The notes: generated from the letters alone by a model not told the origin. DNA of 64,000 bases from Maritimibacter sp. HL-12 (GCF_900177545.1 NZ_FXBQ01000001.1:868001-932000); one strand, 5' to 3'. Positions 52,168 through 61,070 are shown, counted from the first letter of the stretch. Translations and numbers: made by a program.

Positions 52168-53285
52168 TGGGAGCGCTCGACGGGCTCAAGGTGGCGGATT
52201 TCTCGTGGGTGGGTGCAGGCCCACGTGCGACCAAGGATCTCGCCGACAACGGGGCGACGGTGGTCAAGATCGAGTCGGCCCGTCGTCTCGATCTGGGGCG
52301 GCGCTCACCACCCTTCGCCGGCGGCGACGGGCGCAACCCCGATGCCTCGGTGTTCTTTGCCCAGACCAACACCTCGAAGCGCAGCGTGACGATCAACCTG
52401 TCGGACCCACGCGGCGTGGATGTCGCGAAACGGCTCGTCGCCTGGGCGGACGTGGTGGTGGAGAATTTCGGCCCCGGCTACATGGATCGTATCGGGCTCG
52501 GCTGGGACAGCCTGCAGGACATCAGGCCCGGGATCATCCTCGCGAGTGTCTCGGTGGCCGGACGCACCGGGCCGATGGCGGGCTTTCGTGGCTACGGCAA
52601 TTCCGCCGCCGCCTGGTCGGGCCATTGCGACATGACCGGCTGGCCGGGTAGCGAGCCGCATATGCCGCCCTTCGCCTATGGCGACGTGGTGGCGCCGATG
52701 ATGCTGACCGTGGCGATCCTTTCGGCCTTGGAGCATCGTGACAGGACCGGAGCGGGCGTCTGGGTGGATGTCAGTCAGATCGAAGCGATGGTGCAGGTCG
52801 CGGGCGACCTGTTTGCCGAAATGCCTGCGGAGAAGCCCGCCAATGACGATCCGGACATGACGCCCCATGGTGTCTTCCCATGCCGCGATAGCCAATGGAT
52901 CGCCATCGCCTGCGAGAACGACGCGCAGCGGGCGGCGCTGGAAGAGATCCTCGGAAACGCAGCGGTCGCGGAGGCGACGGCCGGCCGGGACGCGTCCGCG
53001 TTGGAGACTGATCTGGTCGCGGCAGGCATTCCGGCAGCAGCGGTGCTGGACGGAAAGGGCGTGTCGGAGCACCCTGCCCTGAACGCGGCGGGTCATTTCG
53101 TTCGCGTCGAACACCCGGTGATCGGCCCGGCGAAGATGCCCGCGCCGCCCTACACATTCAGCGACACGCCGGGCGATGTGCGCCCGTCGCCCTGCCTTGG
53201 CGCAGACAACGCAGCCGTATTCGAGAAAATCGGACTGACCGAGGCGGAAGTCGCCGAACTGGTGGCCGAGGGGGCATTGGCATGA
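52164..53285 (+). CDS. CaiB/BaiF CoA transferase-like protein, Glu at the catalytic position
   Basis: A 373-residue CaiB/BaiF protein with LKVADFSWVGAGPRATKDL, NGATVVKIESARR, NTSKRSVTINLSDPRG and the motif VDVSQIEAMV. The second Asp of the usual VDVSMxDA motif is Glu here. In heteromeric family III transferases such as the benzylsuccinate system, one subunit lacks the catalytic Asp, so this protein may pair with the next one or with the third. It overlaps genes on both sides by 4 bp. Confidence 0.88.
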   Translation: MMGALDGLKVADFSWVGAGPRATKDLADNGATVVKIESARRLDLGRRSPPFAGGDGRNPDASVFFAQTNTSKRSVTINLSDPRGVDVAKRLVAWADVVVENFGPGYMDRIGLGWDSLQDIRPGIILASVSVAGRTGPMAGFRGYGNSAAAWSGHCDMTGWPGSEPHMPPFAYGDVVAPMMLTVAILSALEHRDRTGAGVWVDVSQIEAMVQVAGDLFAEMPAEKPANDDPDMTPHGVFPCRDSQWIAIACENDAQRAALEEILGNAAVAEATAGRDASALETDLVAAGIPAAAVLDGKGVSEHPALNAAGHFVRVEHPVIGPAKMPAPPYTFSDTPGDVRPSPCLGADNAAVFEKIGLTEAEVAELVAEGALA

Positions 53286-54268
53286 AGTTGCTGGAAGGCA
53301 TCAGGGCGGTGGTCTTGGCCGACCACCTCGTGGATTTCGGTGGCAGCATCCTGGCGCGGCTGGGGGCCGAGGTCGTGCTCGCGCAGGCGGCTCCGCTCAC
53401 CCCGGCGCGCGCGAAGGCCTGGCACAAGGGCATGGTCCGCAGCGACGCACCGCTGGAGACGCTCCTCGACGACGCCGACATCCTGCTCGACGACCGCCGC
53501 AGCACCCCCCGCCATCACGTGGACGCCATGGCGGCACGGTATGAGCGCCTTGTGCATGTGGTCGCCACCGGCTTTCCCGGCGAGACACGCCCGGTCACCG
53601 ACCTGACGCTGATGGCGCAGTCGGGGCTGATGCATGTGACCGGCACGCCCGACCGACCGCCGCTACGCCTGCCGGGCGAGCAAGCCTATGCGCTGACCGG
53701 TATCCAGGCGGCGACTGCCGCGCTCATGGGGCTTCGGGCGCGGCGCCATACCGGCCGGGGCCAGCGCATCACGCTCTCGGCGCTGCAGGCCACCGCGCTC
53801 GCCAATTATCGCGAGGCGGTGATGTACGAACATACAGGGCGGATCGGCACGCGTCGCGGCAACATGTTGGTGCGCGGCAAGTCCGGAGTGCGCCAGATCT
53901 GGCCCTGCGCGGATGGCTATGTAACCTGGTCGATGATCGACAATCCCGGCATGATGCGCGCGCTGGTCCGAGTGATGCAGACCGAGGGCGCGGCCGGTGA
54001 ACTGGCGCAGATCGACTGGGAAGAAATCCTAGTCGCCGACACGGATCAGGCGGTCATCGACCGCTGGCAGGATGTTGTCGCGGCCTTCTTTGCCCGCCAT
54101 GACCGAAAAACGCTGGCGGATTGGTCCCTCGAACATGGCTGGGGACTGTCGCCGATCATCCGGTTGAGCGAAGTGCGGGACACACCCCAACTGAAGGCGC
54201 GGGGCGTGTTCGACCCCGACGGGGTGCCGGGGGCGATCTTCGCCGTCCATGCGGGGCGCAGGCCATGA
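53282..54268 (+). CDS. Shortened CaiB/BaiF-like protein lacking the catalytic Asp
   Basis: A 328-residue CaiB/BaiF-fold protein, shorter than usual. The N-terminus (MKLLEGIRAVVLADHLVDFG) and LGAEVVLAQ align with the family, but the loop around residues 45-75 is reduced. The motif position reads ITLSALQATALANYREAV, giving Gln for Asp. It probably contributes a non-catalytic half of a heterodimer. It is coupled to both neighbouring CoA transferase genes (ATGA). Confidence 0.8.
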   Translation: MKLLEGIRAVVLADHLVDFGGSILARLGAEVVLAQAAPLTPARAKAWHKGMVRSDAPLETLLDDADILLDDRRSTPRHHVDAMAARYERLVHVVATGFPGETRPVTDLTLMAQSGLMHVTGTPDRPPLRLPGEQAYALTGIQAATAALMGLRARRHTGRGQRITLSALQATALANYREAVMYEHTGRIGTRRGNMLVRGKSGVRQIWPCADGYVTWSMIDNPGMMRALVRVMQTEGAAGELAQIDWEEILVADTDQAVIDRWQDVVAAFFARHDRKTLADWSLEHGWGLSPIIRLSEVRDTPQLKARGVFDPDGVPGAIFAVHAGRRP

Positions 54269-55458
54269 CTGCGCTGACGGGTCTTCGCGTTCTCGACTTC
54301 TCGCGGCTCCTGCCGGGGCCCTACTGCACCTGGCTCCTTGCCGACCAGGGTGCCGAGGTGATCCGGGTGGAGCATCCTCGCGAACTGGCCAAACAGGCGA
54401 AAGTCTTCGGTTGGGACCGGCTCGACGACGCCGGGCGCGCGCGGCAACGGGCACGCGACATGCTGGCGCGGGGCAAGAAATCCATCTGCCTCGACCTTGG
54501 CGAATCCCGGGCCCAGTCCGTGCTCAGACGCTTGGCGGCAACCGTGGACGTGGTGGTCGAGGATTACCGCCCCGGCGTCCTGGACCGGCTGGGGCTTGGC
54601 TATGACAGGTTGTCGGCTGAAAATACCGCGCTCGTTTTCACATCGTTGACCCTCTGCGGCCAGACCGGACCGCTGCGCGACAAGCCCGGGCACGACCCGG
54701 TCGCATTGGCGCTCGCCGGGGTGTTGAGCCGCACGGGCGAGAATCCGGACGCCCCCGGCCTGCCCGGTTTTGCCGCCGCAGACGTGACCACGGGCGCACA
54801 TGCCGCTTTCGCCACGCTGGCCGCCGTGATGCAGGCGCGGTCGACCGGCAAGGGACAGCATGTCGACGTGTCCATGACCGACTGCGCGCTCGTCCTGCTG
54901 GCCAACCTCATCGCCCGCTACGAAGACCTGTCAGACCTTCCACCGCGCGGCTCGAGGCGGGCCGACGTGGGGCTCTGGCGCTGCGCGGATGACCAATGGC
55001 TGGTGACCACCGACATGGAGCCGCGCTACTGGTCCGCCTTCTGCACCGCCATCGGCAAACCGGAATACGCTGCTTGGCAGATGGACGAAAGCCGCCGAGC
55101 CGAGATCCGCGCCGGGCTTCAGGCAATCTTCGCCACGCAACCCCGCGCGCACTGGCTGAAGCTTCTTGAAGCGGCTGGCACGCAGTTCGCCCCGGTCAAC
55201 AGCCTCGCCGAGGCACTTCAGGAACCGCATCTGCGCGCGCGCGGCATGGTGATCGCGCTCGAAGCACCCGGAGGATCCCTCACGCAAGCCGGGCCACCTG
55301 TGCGGCTGGGGCCTTTCACACCGCCTGATCCGGCGGTGTTACCAGGAACCCATACTGGCGAGGTCCTGCGCGGCCTCGGCCTTTCGGATAAGGACATAAC
55401 CGCGCTGGTGCCCGTGCCCGCGCAACAGACCGGGCCATCAACCCCGGCACACGACTGA
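54265..55458 (+). CDS. CaiB/BaiF CoA transferase, catalytic Asp present
   Basis: A 397-residue member with LRVLDFSRLLPGPYCTWLLA, QGAEVIRVEHPRELAKQ, GKKSICLDLGE, the YDRLSAENTALVFTSLTLCG segment and VDVSMTDCALVLLANLIARY, in which the catalytic Asp is intact. It resembles the alpha-methylacyl-CoA racemase-like branch of the family, so racemisation of an acyl-CoA is an alternative to CoA transfer. The start follows the overlap with the preceding stop. Confidence 0.88.
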   Translation: MTALTGLRVLDFSRLLPGPYCTWLLADQGAEVIRVEHPRELAKQAKVFGWDRLDDAGRARQRARDMLARGKKSICLDLGESRAQSVLRRLAATVDVVVEDYRPGVLDRLGLGYDRLSAENTALVFTSLTLCGQTGPLRDKPGHDPVALALAGVLSRTGENPDAPGLPGFAAADVTTGAHAAFATLAAVMQARSTGKGQHVDVSMTDCALVLLANLIARYEDLSDLPPRGSRRADVGLWRCADDQWLVTTDMEPRYWSAFCTAIGKPEYAAWQMDESRRAEIRAGLQAIFATQPRAHWLKLLEAAGTQFAPVNSLAEALQEPHLRARGMVIALEAPGGSLTQAGPPVRLGPFTPPDPAVLPGTHTGEVLRGLGLSDKDITALVPVPAQQTGPSTPAHD

Positions 55459-55483
55459 CCCACAATCCAGGGAGGACCAAACC

Positions 55484-56479
55484 ATGCTCAGAACAACCAT
55501 AATTGCCACGCTCTGCATATCCGCGCTGCCCGCCTGGGCAGCCGATTTCAACCTGACCTACGCCTCGCCTTATACCGAGACGCACCCCTACGGCGCGGCC
55601 GATGCGGAGTGGATCGCGCGGATTGAAGAACAATCCGGCGGGCGCGTGGAAATCACGCCCTATTGGGGCGGTGCCCTTGTCACCTCGCGCGAAGGAGTGG
55701 ACGAACTGGCCGCCGGCGTCGCAGATGTCTCCTATATCGCGCCGATCTATGCGCGCTCTGGATATGACATGAACCGGCTCGTGCCTGGGATGTTCTACGG
55801 CTACACCGACCCCGAGAAGGTTCTGGACGTCTACATGGACCTCGTTGAGGAATTCCCCGTCTTCGGCGAGGAATTGAACGGCGTTCATGTCGTTGGCTAC
55901 AACGTCGGGACACCGATGCACCTGTTGTTGCGCGATGCGCCCGTCGAGACGTTGGATGACCTTCAAGGCCTGCGTATCCGCTCGGCGGTGGATTTCATCG
56001 GCCCGCTCGCGGCCTTCGGCGCCGAAGGCGTGACCATGCCAATGACCGAGACCTATCCCTCGCTGGAGAAGGGTGTCGTGGATGGCGTGATCGCTCCCTA
56101 CGAGGCGTTGAAATCTCTGAGCTTCGCGGAGGTGGTGAATTTCTATTCCGAACTGCCGCATTCCCGCGGTGCCTATCCGTCACGCGCAGTCAACGGCGAT
56201 GTCTGGGCCAGCCTGCCGGAAGACATCCAGCAGGTATTCGACGACAACGCCGAGTGGCTGAGCCTGCGCACGCTTGAACTGGCCCAGGAGGCCGAGGACG
56301 CGGGCCGGGAATATGGCCTGGAGCAGGGCGTGCAATTCAATGCCGTCGCACCGGAGGTTGTCGCGGAATATTCCGAAACCTTCGCGCCCGCGATCCGCAC
56401 GGTCGCCGAGCAACTCGACGCCATGGGCAAGCCGGGCACCGAGGTGCACGAAGCGATCCGCGCGGCATCTGGCGAATAG
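55484..56479 (+). CDS. TRAP transporter substrate-binding protein (DctP family)
   Basis: A 331-residue periplasmic binding protein with signal peptide (RTTIIATLCISALPAWAA). It has the DctP features NLTYASPYTETHPYGAADAE, a GMFYG segment, GLRIRSAVDFIGPLAAFGAE (the conserved carboxylate-binding Arg lies in RIRS), and VVDGVIAPYEALKSLSFAEV. It delivers an organic acid to the membrane permeases encoded next. Being in the dehydratase/CoA-transferase operon, it likely binds the free 2-hydroxy or related acid that is then activated to its CoA ester. Confidence 0.93.
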   Translation: MLRTTIIATLCISALPAWAADFNLTYASPYTETHPYGAADAEWIARIEEQSGGRVEITPYWGGALVTSREGVDELAAGVADVSYIAPIYARSGYDMNRLVPGMFYGYTDPEKVLDVYMDLVEEFPVFGEELNGVHVVGYNVGTPMHLLLRDAPVETLDDLQGLRIRSAVDFIGPLAAFGAEGVTMPMTETYPSLEKGVVDGVIAPYEALKSLSFAEVVNFYSELPHSRGAYPSRAVNGDVWASLPEDIQQVFDDNAEWLSLRTLELAQEAEDAGREYGLEQGVQFNAVAPEVVAEYSETFAPAIRTVAEQLDAMGKPGTEVHEAIRAASGE

Positions 56480-56486
56480 GCGGAAT

Positions 56487-56511
56487 GGGGGGCGCAAGGC
56501 CTGCGCCCCCC
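56487..56511. promoter_or_regulatory. Strong stem-loop between dctP-like and dctQ-like genes
   Basis: GGGGGGCGCA-N5-TGCGCCCCCC forms a perfect 10-bp stem right after the binding-protein stop, with no T tract following. It probably protects the upstream mRNA end or partly terminates transcription, giving more binding protein than permease. Confidence 0.75.
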
Positions 56512-56531
56512 GCTTTCGGAAAGGAAGAGCC

Positions 56532-57020
56532 ATGCGGCCGGTCGAAAGATTTCTGGGCGTGATCGTGCAAGGGGCGGCGGTTCTCGGCATAGTATCACTG
56601 TTGGCACTGATGGCGTTGACTGTCGTGACGGTGACATTTCGCGCCATCGGGATCGCCTTTCCCGGCACCTATGTGCTGGCAGAGTTGCTGCTGATCCCCA
56701 CCGTTTCCTGTGCGCTTGTCTTCGCCGCGCGAGAGGACGCCCATACCCGGGTCGATCTCCTGGTTCAGAGTTTCAACCGACGCCTTTCGGGCCTGTCGAA
56801 GGGGCTCACGCTGCTGGCTGGCACCGTCTTCTGGGGCTTCGTCCTCTATGCCGGGATCGAGGAGGCACTGCGCCGTGGAAAACAGGGTGAGGTAACGCCG
56901 CTGCTCGATATCCCGGTCGCTCCGTTTCGATGGCTCATGGTCACGGCGATAGCCGTGCTGATTGCCGTTTGCGTGCTGGGAGCGACCCGGCTCATCGCCG
57001 GATGGGAGGCTCGGAAATGA
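56532..57020 (+). CDS. TRAP transporter small permease (DctQ family)
   Basis: A 162-residue inner-membrane protein with four predicted helices. It shows the DctQ features GTYVLAELLLIPTVSCALVF and AREDAHTRVDLLVQSFNRR on the cytoplasmic side. It supports the large permease in sodium-driven uptake. The ATG follows AAGGAAGAG. The stop overlaps the large permease start (ATGA). Confidence 0.9.
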   Translation: MRPVERFLGVIVQGAAVLGIVSLLALMALTVVTVTFRAIGIAFPGTYVLAELLLIPTVSCALVFAAREDAHTRVDLLVQSFNRRLSGLSKGLTLLAGTVFWGFVLYAGIEEALRRGKQGEVTPLLDIPVAPFRWLMVTAIAVLIAVCVLGATRLIAGWEARK

Positions 57021-58312
57021 CACCGGTTCTGGCTGGAGTGATCGGAATCGCAGCGATGTTCGGCTTCATCGCTTTCGGCATGCCCATCGGCTTTGCGATG
57101 GGGCTGGTCGGGGTGATCGGCTTCGGGCTGCTGATCAGCTTTCACGCCGCCGTCATCAAGGTCGGGGTGATCGCTTTCGACCTGGCCACGAACTACGCCA
57201 TCGGAACGGTGCCGCTCTTTTTGTTCATGGCGCATGTGCTGTTCGCCTCTGGCATCGGGAAAGATCTCTACGATTTCGCGGCCCGGATGCTCGGGCACCG
57301 CCGCGGCGGGCTGGCAATGGCGACGATAGGTGCCTCGGCCGGCTTCGCCTCGGTCAATGCCTCGTCGCTGGCGACCACCGCGACGATGGGGCTGGTTTCG
57401 CTCCCGGAGATGCGCCGTCATGGCTACTCGCTGTCACTGGCCTCGGGGTCGGTCGCGGCCGGCGGCACCATCGGCAGCCTGATCCCGCCCTCGGGAATGT
57501 TCATCATCTACGGCATCCTGACCGAGACCTCGATCGGCGACATGTTTGCCGCCGGCATCATCCCGGGTATCCTGCTTGCGCTTTTCTACATGTCGGTCAT
57601 CGCCATCCGGTGCCGGATCAAGCCCGCTCTCGGTCCGGCAGGCCCCCGATACGACTGGCGCGAGCGCTGGCAGGGTTTTGTGCGCACGGGCGATGTCATC
57701 CTGCTGTTCATCTTCGTGATGGGCGGCATTCTCTGGGGCTGGTTCACACCCACCGAGGCAGGGGCCATGGGCGCCTTCGGAGCACTGCTCATCTCCGGTC
57801 TGCGCGGCAAGCTCAACCTGTCCGCCTTGCGCACCGCCGCCTTCGACACCTTGCGGACCACGGGGATGATCTTCGGCATCCTGTTCGGCGCACTGGTTTT
57901 CAACGCTTTTGTCACCGTCACGACGATCCCGCTCAACCTGGTCAACTGGGTCGGCGCCGTCGACCTTCCGCCACTGGCCGTGCTCCTGATCATCCTTGCG
58001 CTCTACCTGTTCCTCGGAATGATCCTCGATGCTTCGGCGATGATGACGCTCACCGTACCGCTGTTCTTTCCGCTGGTCACCGGGCTGGGATACGACGCGG
58101 TCCTCTTCGGCGTTCTGGTGGTTCGGATGACCGAGATTGCCCTGATCACGCCACCGGTGGGAATGAACGTCTACGTGCTGAGTGGCGTTGCCCGCGATAT
58201 TCCGCTGACGACGATCTTCCGGGGGACGGCACCTTTCGTCCTTGCCGACTTGATTCACGTCGCGCTGTTGTTGGCCGTGCCCGCCCTTGTCCTCTGGCTT
58301 CCTTCGTTGTGA
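57017..58312 (+). CDS. TRAP transporter large permease (DctM family)
   Basis: A 431-residue permease with about 12 helices. DctM hallmarks are GMPIGFAMGLVGVIGFGLL, NASSLATTATMGLVSLPEMR, GGTIGSLIPPSGMFIIYGIL, FTPTEAGAMGAFGALLISG and a C-terminal ITPPVGMNVYVLSGVARDIP. It carries the substrate with sodium across the inner membrane. It is the last gene of the operon that begins at 49856. Confidence 0.94.
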   Translation: MTPVLAGVIGIAAMFGFIAFGMPIGFAMGLVGVIGFGLLISFHAAVIKVGVIAFDLATNYAIGTVPLFLFMAHVLFASGIGKDLYDFAARMLGHRRGGLAMATIGASAGFASVNASSLATTATMGLVSLPEMRRHGYSLSLASGSVAAGGTIGSLIPPSGMFIIYGILTETSIGDMFAAGIIPGILLALFYMSVIAIRCRIKPALGPAGPRYDWRERWQGFVRTGDVILLFIFVMGGILWGWFTPTEAGAMGAFGALLISGLRGKLNLSALRTAAFDTLRTTGMIFGILFGALVFNAFVTVTTIPLNLVNWVGAVDLPPLAVLLIILALYLFLGMILDASAMMTLTVPLFFPLVTGLGYDAVLFGVLVVRMTEIALITPPVGMNVYVLSGVARDIPLTTIFRGTAPFVLADLIHVALLLAVPALVLWLPSL

Positions 58313-58767
58313 TGCACAAGCCCAGATCACCGGGGGGCGGATCATCAAGGGTGCGATATCGAATTTCTGACGCCACCGGTCCATGCACCGCTATCTTGGT
58401 GCAGACGCCCTGACGGTCGGCCAGCCAGCGCATCCGGCATTCCGAAATCGGCTGCACCGTCTTATCCGTCGAAACAGCGCATCCGCCGCCGTCTGCAACG
58501 TCCCCCAAAAACGGCGAGGGTCGCCAGAACCTGCCGCGAGGGGGCACGACATGATCCGCGCCCATCTTCATCGGTGAGCCGGGGATGCGCGGCGCGCGCC
58601 GACCTTCAAGATCAGGTGCCAATAGGCGCGGCTATCTGGAAGCCCTGTTCGATGGACAGCGACGCCGCCAACTGGCTCCGCGCGTGGACGCCGATCCGGG
58701 TTTCGCGCGGACGAAGATCGACGACCTCGGCGGGCGGAGGCGTGTTTCAGAGCATTTAGCTGTTCTC
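58313..58767. other. Gene-free spacer between convergent transcription units
   Basis: About 455 bp without a supported gene. Frames of 60-160 codons exist on both strands but have no recognisable domain or ribosome-binding site. Some stretches look like decayed coding sequence, but I could not identify the source. Confidence 0.4.
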
Positions 58768-59481
58768 CTATGGCTGTTCTGCACTTTCATGGGGGAACAT
58801 GACCTGCCCCCCTTCCTCGGTGAGGATCGCGTCGAGCCGGATGTCGTGAGGTTGCGGATAGATCGTCGCAAGTTCAGCCGCCTGCAGGCCCACGCCGATC
58901 ACGAAGGGGCTTGGAGACAGGTAGGCGAGCGTGCGGTCGAAGTATCCGCCGCCGTAGCCGAGCCGATAGCCCTCCCGATCCCAGCCAACAAGCGGGGCCA
59001 GCGCTACATTCGGGGTCACCACCTCTGCCTCTGGAGGCGGAACGGGAATGTTCCAGTCGCCCCGAACCATCTGCGCCTCGGGCGTCCAGCGGCGGAAAAC
59101 CAGCGGGGCCCGTTTTTTCTCGACCAGGGGCAGCGCGACCCGCACACCAAGCCCATGCAGGTCAGCCATCAGGCGGCGCAGGTCGGGCTCGCCCTTGATC
59201 GGCCAGTACGACGAGAAGACGAGGTCCTGCATGTCGCCGAAGCGGGTCGCCAACAGGTCTTTCAGGTGCCGGGCCAGAGCAGCGCTTACAGACTTGCGCG
59301 CCTCAACACTCATCGCCTGGCGCTCGGAACGCAATCGCAGCCGCTCGGCTCGGCGCCAAGGCCCAACGTCGCGCAGCTGCTCAGGGTCGTCGCCCAGCGG
59401 ATCGACATGGTCAGGCGCCAGATCGCCCGCCATGCAGGGCGGTGAAGCGTAGCGGCCTGCTGTCCGGTCATTTTCGCGCAT
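58768..59481 (-). CDS. 5-Formyltetrahydrofolate cyclo-ligase family protein
   Basis: A 237-residue protein. Residues from about 60 on are a 5-FTHF cyclo-ligase domain (VFSSYWPIKGEPDLRRLMAD, then VALAPLVGWDREGYRLGYGGGYFDR-type conservation, and the nucleotide-binding LGYGGGYFDRTLAYL). An extra N-terminal stretch carries GRYASPPCMAGDL. The enzyme class converts 5-formyl-THF to 5,10-methenyl-THF with ATP. The N-terminal extension with the ASPPC motif marks a subgroup whose exact substrate I cannot state. I start at 59481, where GAGG lies seven bases upstream. It follows the hemerythrin gene and probably shares its operon. Confidence 0.85.
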   Translation of the reverse strand: MRENDRTAGRYASPPCMAGDLAPDHVDPLGDDPEQLRDVGPWRRAERLRLRSERQAMSVEARKSVSAALARHLKDLLATRFGDMQDLVFSSYWPIKGEPDLRRLMADLHGLGVRVALPLVEKKRAPLVFRRWTPEAQMVRGDWNIPVPPPEAEVVTPNVALAPLVGWDREGYRLGYGGGYFDRTLAYLSPSPFVIGVGLQAAELATIYPQPHDIRLDAILTEEGGQVMFPHESAEQP

Positions 59482-59609
59482 TTGTCGCCTCATCGTGTCT
59501 GAAGCCTTCGGACCGAAAATCCGCCAGCAAGGCTGCCACCTTCCCCGCCATCCGGCGACGGCGTGGAGCCGCTCGGCATGGGCGCATGCTTGCCTGCAGG
59601 AAGTGATGG

Positions 59610-60098
59610 TCACGCATGAGCCCTGTCACCGGGCTCGAACTGCGCGAACAGCACGTCGTTTTCCAGCCGTATATGTTCCTCGAGATCGGTGAGGAATTCG
59701 TCCAGACCGGCATAGAGGCTGGTCCAGGTGCGGCAGGCACCATCCGGCAATGTCAGATCGCATGTCAGCCCGCGGATTTCGGCGACAACTGCCGCATGAT
59801 CGTCGTGATCAGCGCGCATCGCGGTAATCGGGTTCTCGATGCCGGGCCCACCACCCTTGCGGATGACAGGAAAGAGGATCAGCTCTTCCTTCTTCATGTG
59901 CACCTCCATCGCGCCGATCATGCGGCGCAGGACGGTAGAGAGACCTTCGGGCAGGTTGTCGTCGCCGATGTGCACAATCTCGACCTTCTCGGCCATCTCT
60001 GCGAGAGGCGGCAGTTGTTGGCGATGGCGGGCATGATAGCGCGTCTCGATAAACCGGGTCAGTTCGGCAGCATCATCGATCGGGGCGATCTCGGTCAT
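59610..60098 (-). CDS. Hemerythrin-like di-iron protein (RIC/YtfE C-terminal type)
   Basis: A 162-residue all-helical hemerythrin domain with iron ligands expected in FIETRYHARHRQQLP, MEVHMKKEELILFP, MRADHDDHAAVV and LEEHIRLENDVLFA. This is the di-iron half of the Fe-S repair protein YtfE/ScdA, without the N-terminal Cys-bearing ScdA domain. The neighbourhood (truncated hemoglobin, NsrR) supports a role in nitric oxide damage repair. It is 15 bp downstream of the hemoglobin gene. Confidence 0.88.
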   Translation of the reverse strand: MTEIAPIDDAAELTRFIETRYHARHRQQLPPLAEMAEKVEIVHIGDDNLPEGLSTVLRRMIGAMEVHMKKEELILFPVIRKGGGPGIENPITAMRADHDDHAAVVAEIRGLTCDLTLPDGACRTWTSLYAGLDEFLTDLEEHIRLENDVLFAQFEPGDRAHA

Positions 60099-60113
60099 CG
60101 GAGCATCCTTTCG

Positions 60114-60569
60114 TCAGCGAAGGTTGGGGACGGCGTCGGGGGCGGTCTGCGCTTCCTGCACCGCGATGTGGAGCGAGCGGGCGATCCGTTCGGCGCGCTC
60201 GATGACGTACCAAGCGCCCGCAGGCGTGCAAACCTCGTGCGCCGTCTCACGGAACAGCCTCAACCAGCGCTCGAAATGCGCCCCGTCGATCGGCAAGGGC
60301 GTGTGCGCCGGCACAGGTCGGCCGTGGTAACGCCCTGTCATCAGCGCGACCGAGGACCAGAACGCGACCATCCGATCCAGATGCGGTTCCCAGTTGGAGA
60401 TGCGTGCCGCAAAGATCGGACCGAGCACCGCGTCGCGGCGGACCTTGCCGTAAAAGGAATGGACCAGGTCGCGCAGGATGCCTTCGTCGAGGCCGGTTTC
60501 CGTCATGATGGTCGCCGTCATCTCCGGCCGGGCGGAGGCGGGCTTCAAGGACGGTTCGGACGCGGACAT
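60114..60569 (-). CDS. Group III truncated hemoglobin
   Basis: A 151-residue globin of the group III truncated type. LVHSFYGKVRRDAVLGPIFA contains the B10 Tyr, WEPHLDRMVAFWSSVALMTG follows, and HFERWLRLFRETAHEV contains the probable proximal His. A 25-residue polar N-terminal extension precedes the fold. Such globins protect against NO in other bacteria. The start at 60569 has GAGG upstream. It is divergent from nsrR, and the shared interval holds an NsrR-like site. Confidence 0.88.
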   Translation of the reverse strand: MSASEPSLKPASARPEMTATIMTETGLDEGILRDLVHSFYGKVRRDAVLGPIFAARISNWEPHLDRMVAFWSSVALMTGRYHGRPVPAHTPLPIDGAHFERWLRLFRETAHEVCTPAGAWYVIERAERIARSLHIAVQEAQTAPDAVPNLR

Positions 60570-60618
60570 GAAAGCCTCATGGTTTAAGTCTTGCAATCAA
60601 GCCTAGGCCTGGTAATAA

Positions 60619-60631
60619 GTATTGTAAATAC
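60619..60631. promoter_or_regulatory. NsrR-like operator between divergent genes
   Basis: GTATT-GTA-AATAC is a perfect dyad inside a longer AT-rich TGGTA...TACCA repeat. It lies midway between the truncated-hemoglobin gene and nsrR. The AT-rich dyad placement is typical for NsrR. Confidence 0.55.
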
Positions 60632-60653
60632 CAATTCATGCGAGTTCGCGGCG

Positions 60654-61070
60654 ATGCGCCTCACCTCCTTCACCGACTACGGCCTGCGCATGCTGATGCG
60701 CATGGCAAGCGCCCCGGGTCAGGCCTTCTCGACCGCTGACCTGGCCGACGAGTTCGGCCTTTCGCGCAACCATCTGGCCAAGATCATTCAGCGACTTGCA
60801 AAGGCCGGGATGATCGAGACGCGCCGTGGCGGAGGTGGCGGCGCAGCGCTTGTCAGGCCGGCGTCGGAGATCCGGCTCGGTGCCGTGGTGCGGCTGCTGG
60901 AGGACGGCCAGCCGCTCGTGGAGTGCCTGAGTGCCGACGGCGGTGCCTGCACGATCGATGGCCGTTGCCGGCTCAAGGCGCGCATGCGGTCCGCGGAGGC
61001 GGCCTTTCTCGCCGACCTCGACCGCGCAACGCTCGCCGATATCGCGCTCGACCCGATACCGGCGGGCTGA
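60654..61070 (+). CDS. nsrR: Rrf2-family NO-responsive repressor NsrR
   Basis: A 138-residue Rrf2 protein starting MRLTSFTDYGLRMLMRMASA. It has the helix-turn-helix LADEFGLSRNHLAKIIQRLA and the cluster-binding cysteines in ECLSADGGACTIDGRC, spaced C-X7-C-X5-C as in NsrR, which binds a nitric-oxide-sensitive Fe-S cluster. It should repress itself, the divergent globin/hemerythrin/cyclo-ligase operon, and probably the heme-protein gene 71 bp downstream. The start is set at the conserved MRLT and not at upstream in-frame starts that overlap the operator. Confidence 0.92.
   Translation: MRLTSFTDYGLRMLMRMASAPGQAFSTADLADEFGLSRNHLAKIIQRLAKAGMIETRRGGGGGAALVRPASEIRLGAVVRLLEDGQPLVECLSADGGACTIDGRCRLKARMRSAEAAFLADLDRATLADIALDPIPAG

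Noticed and set aside
58313-58767. Insertion-sequence remnant
   Set aside because: Some frames look like decayed coding sequence, but no transposase motif, terminal inverted repeats or target duplication could be identified.
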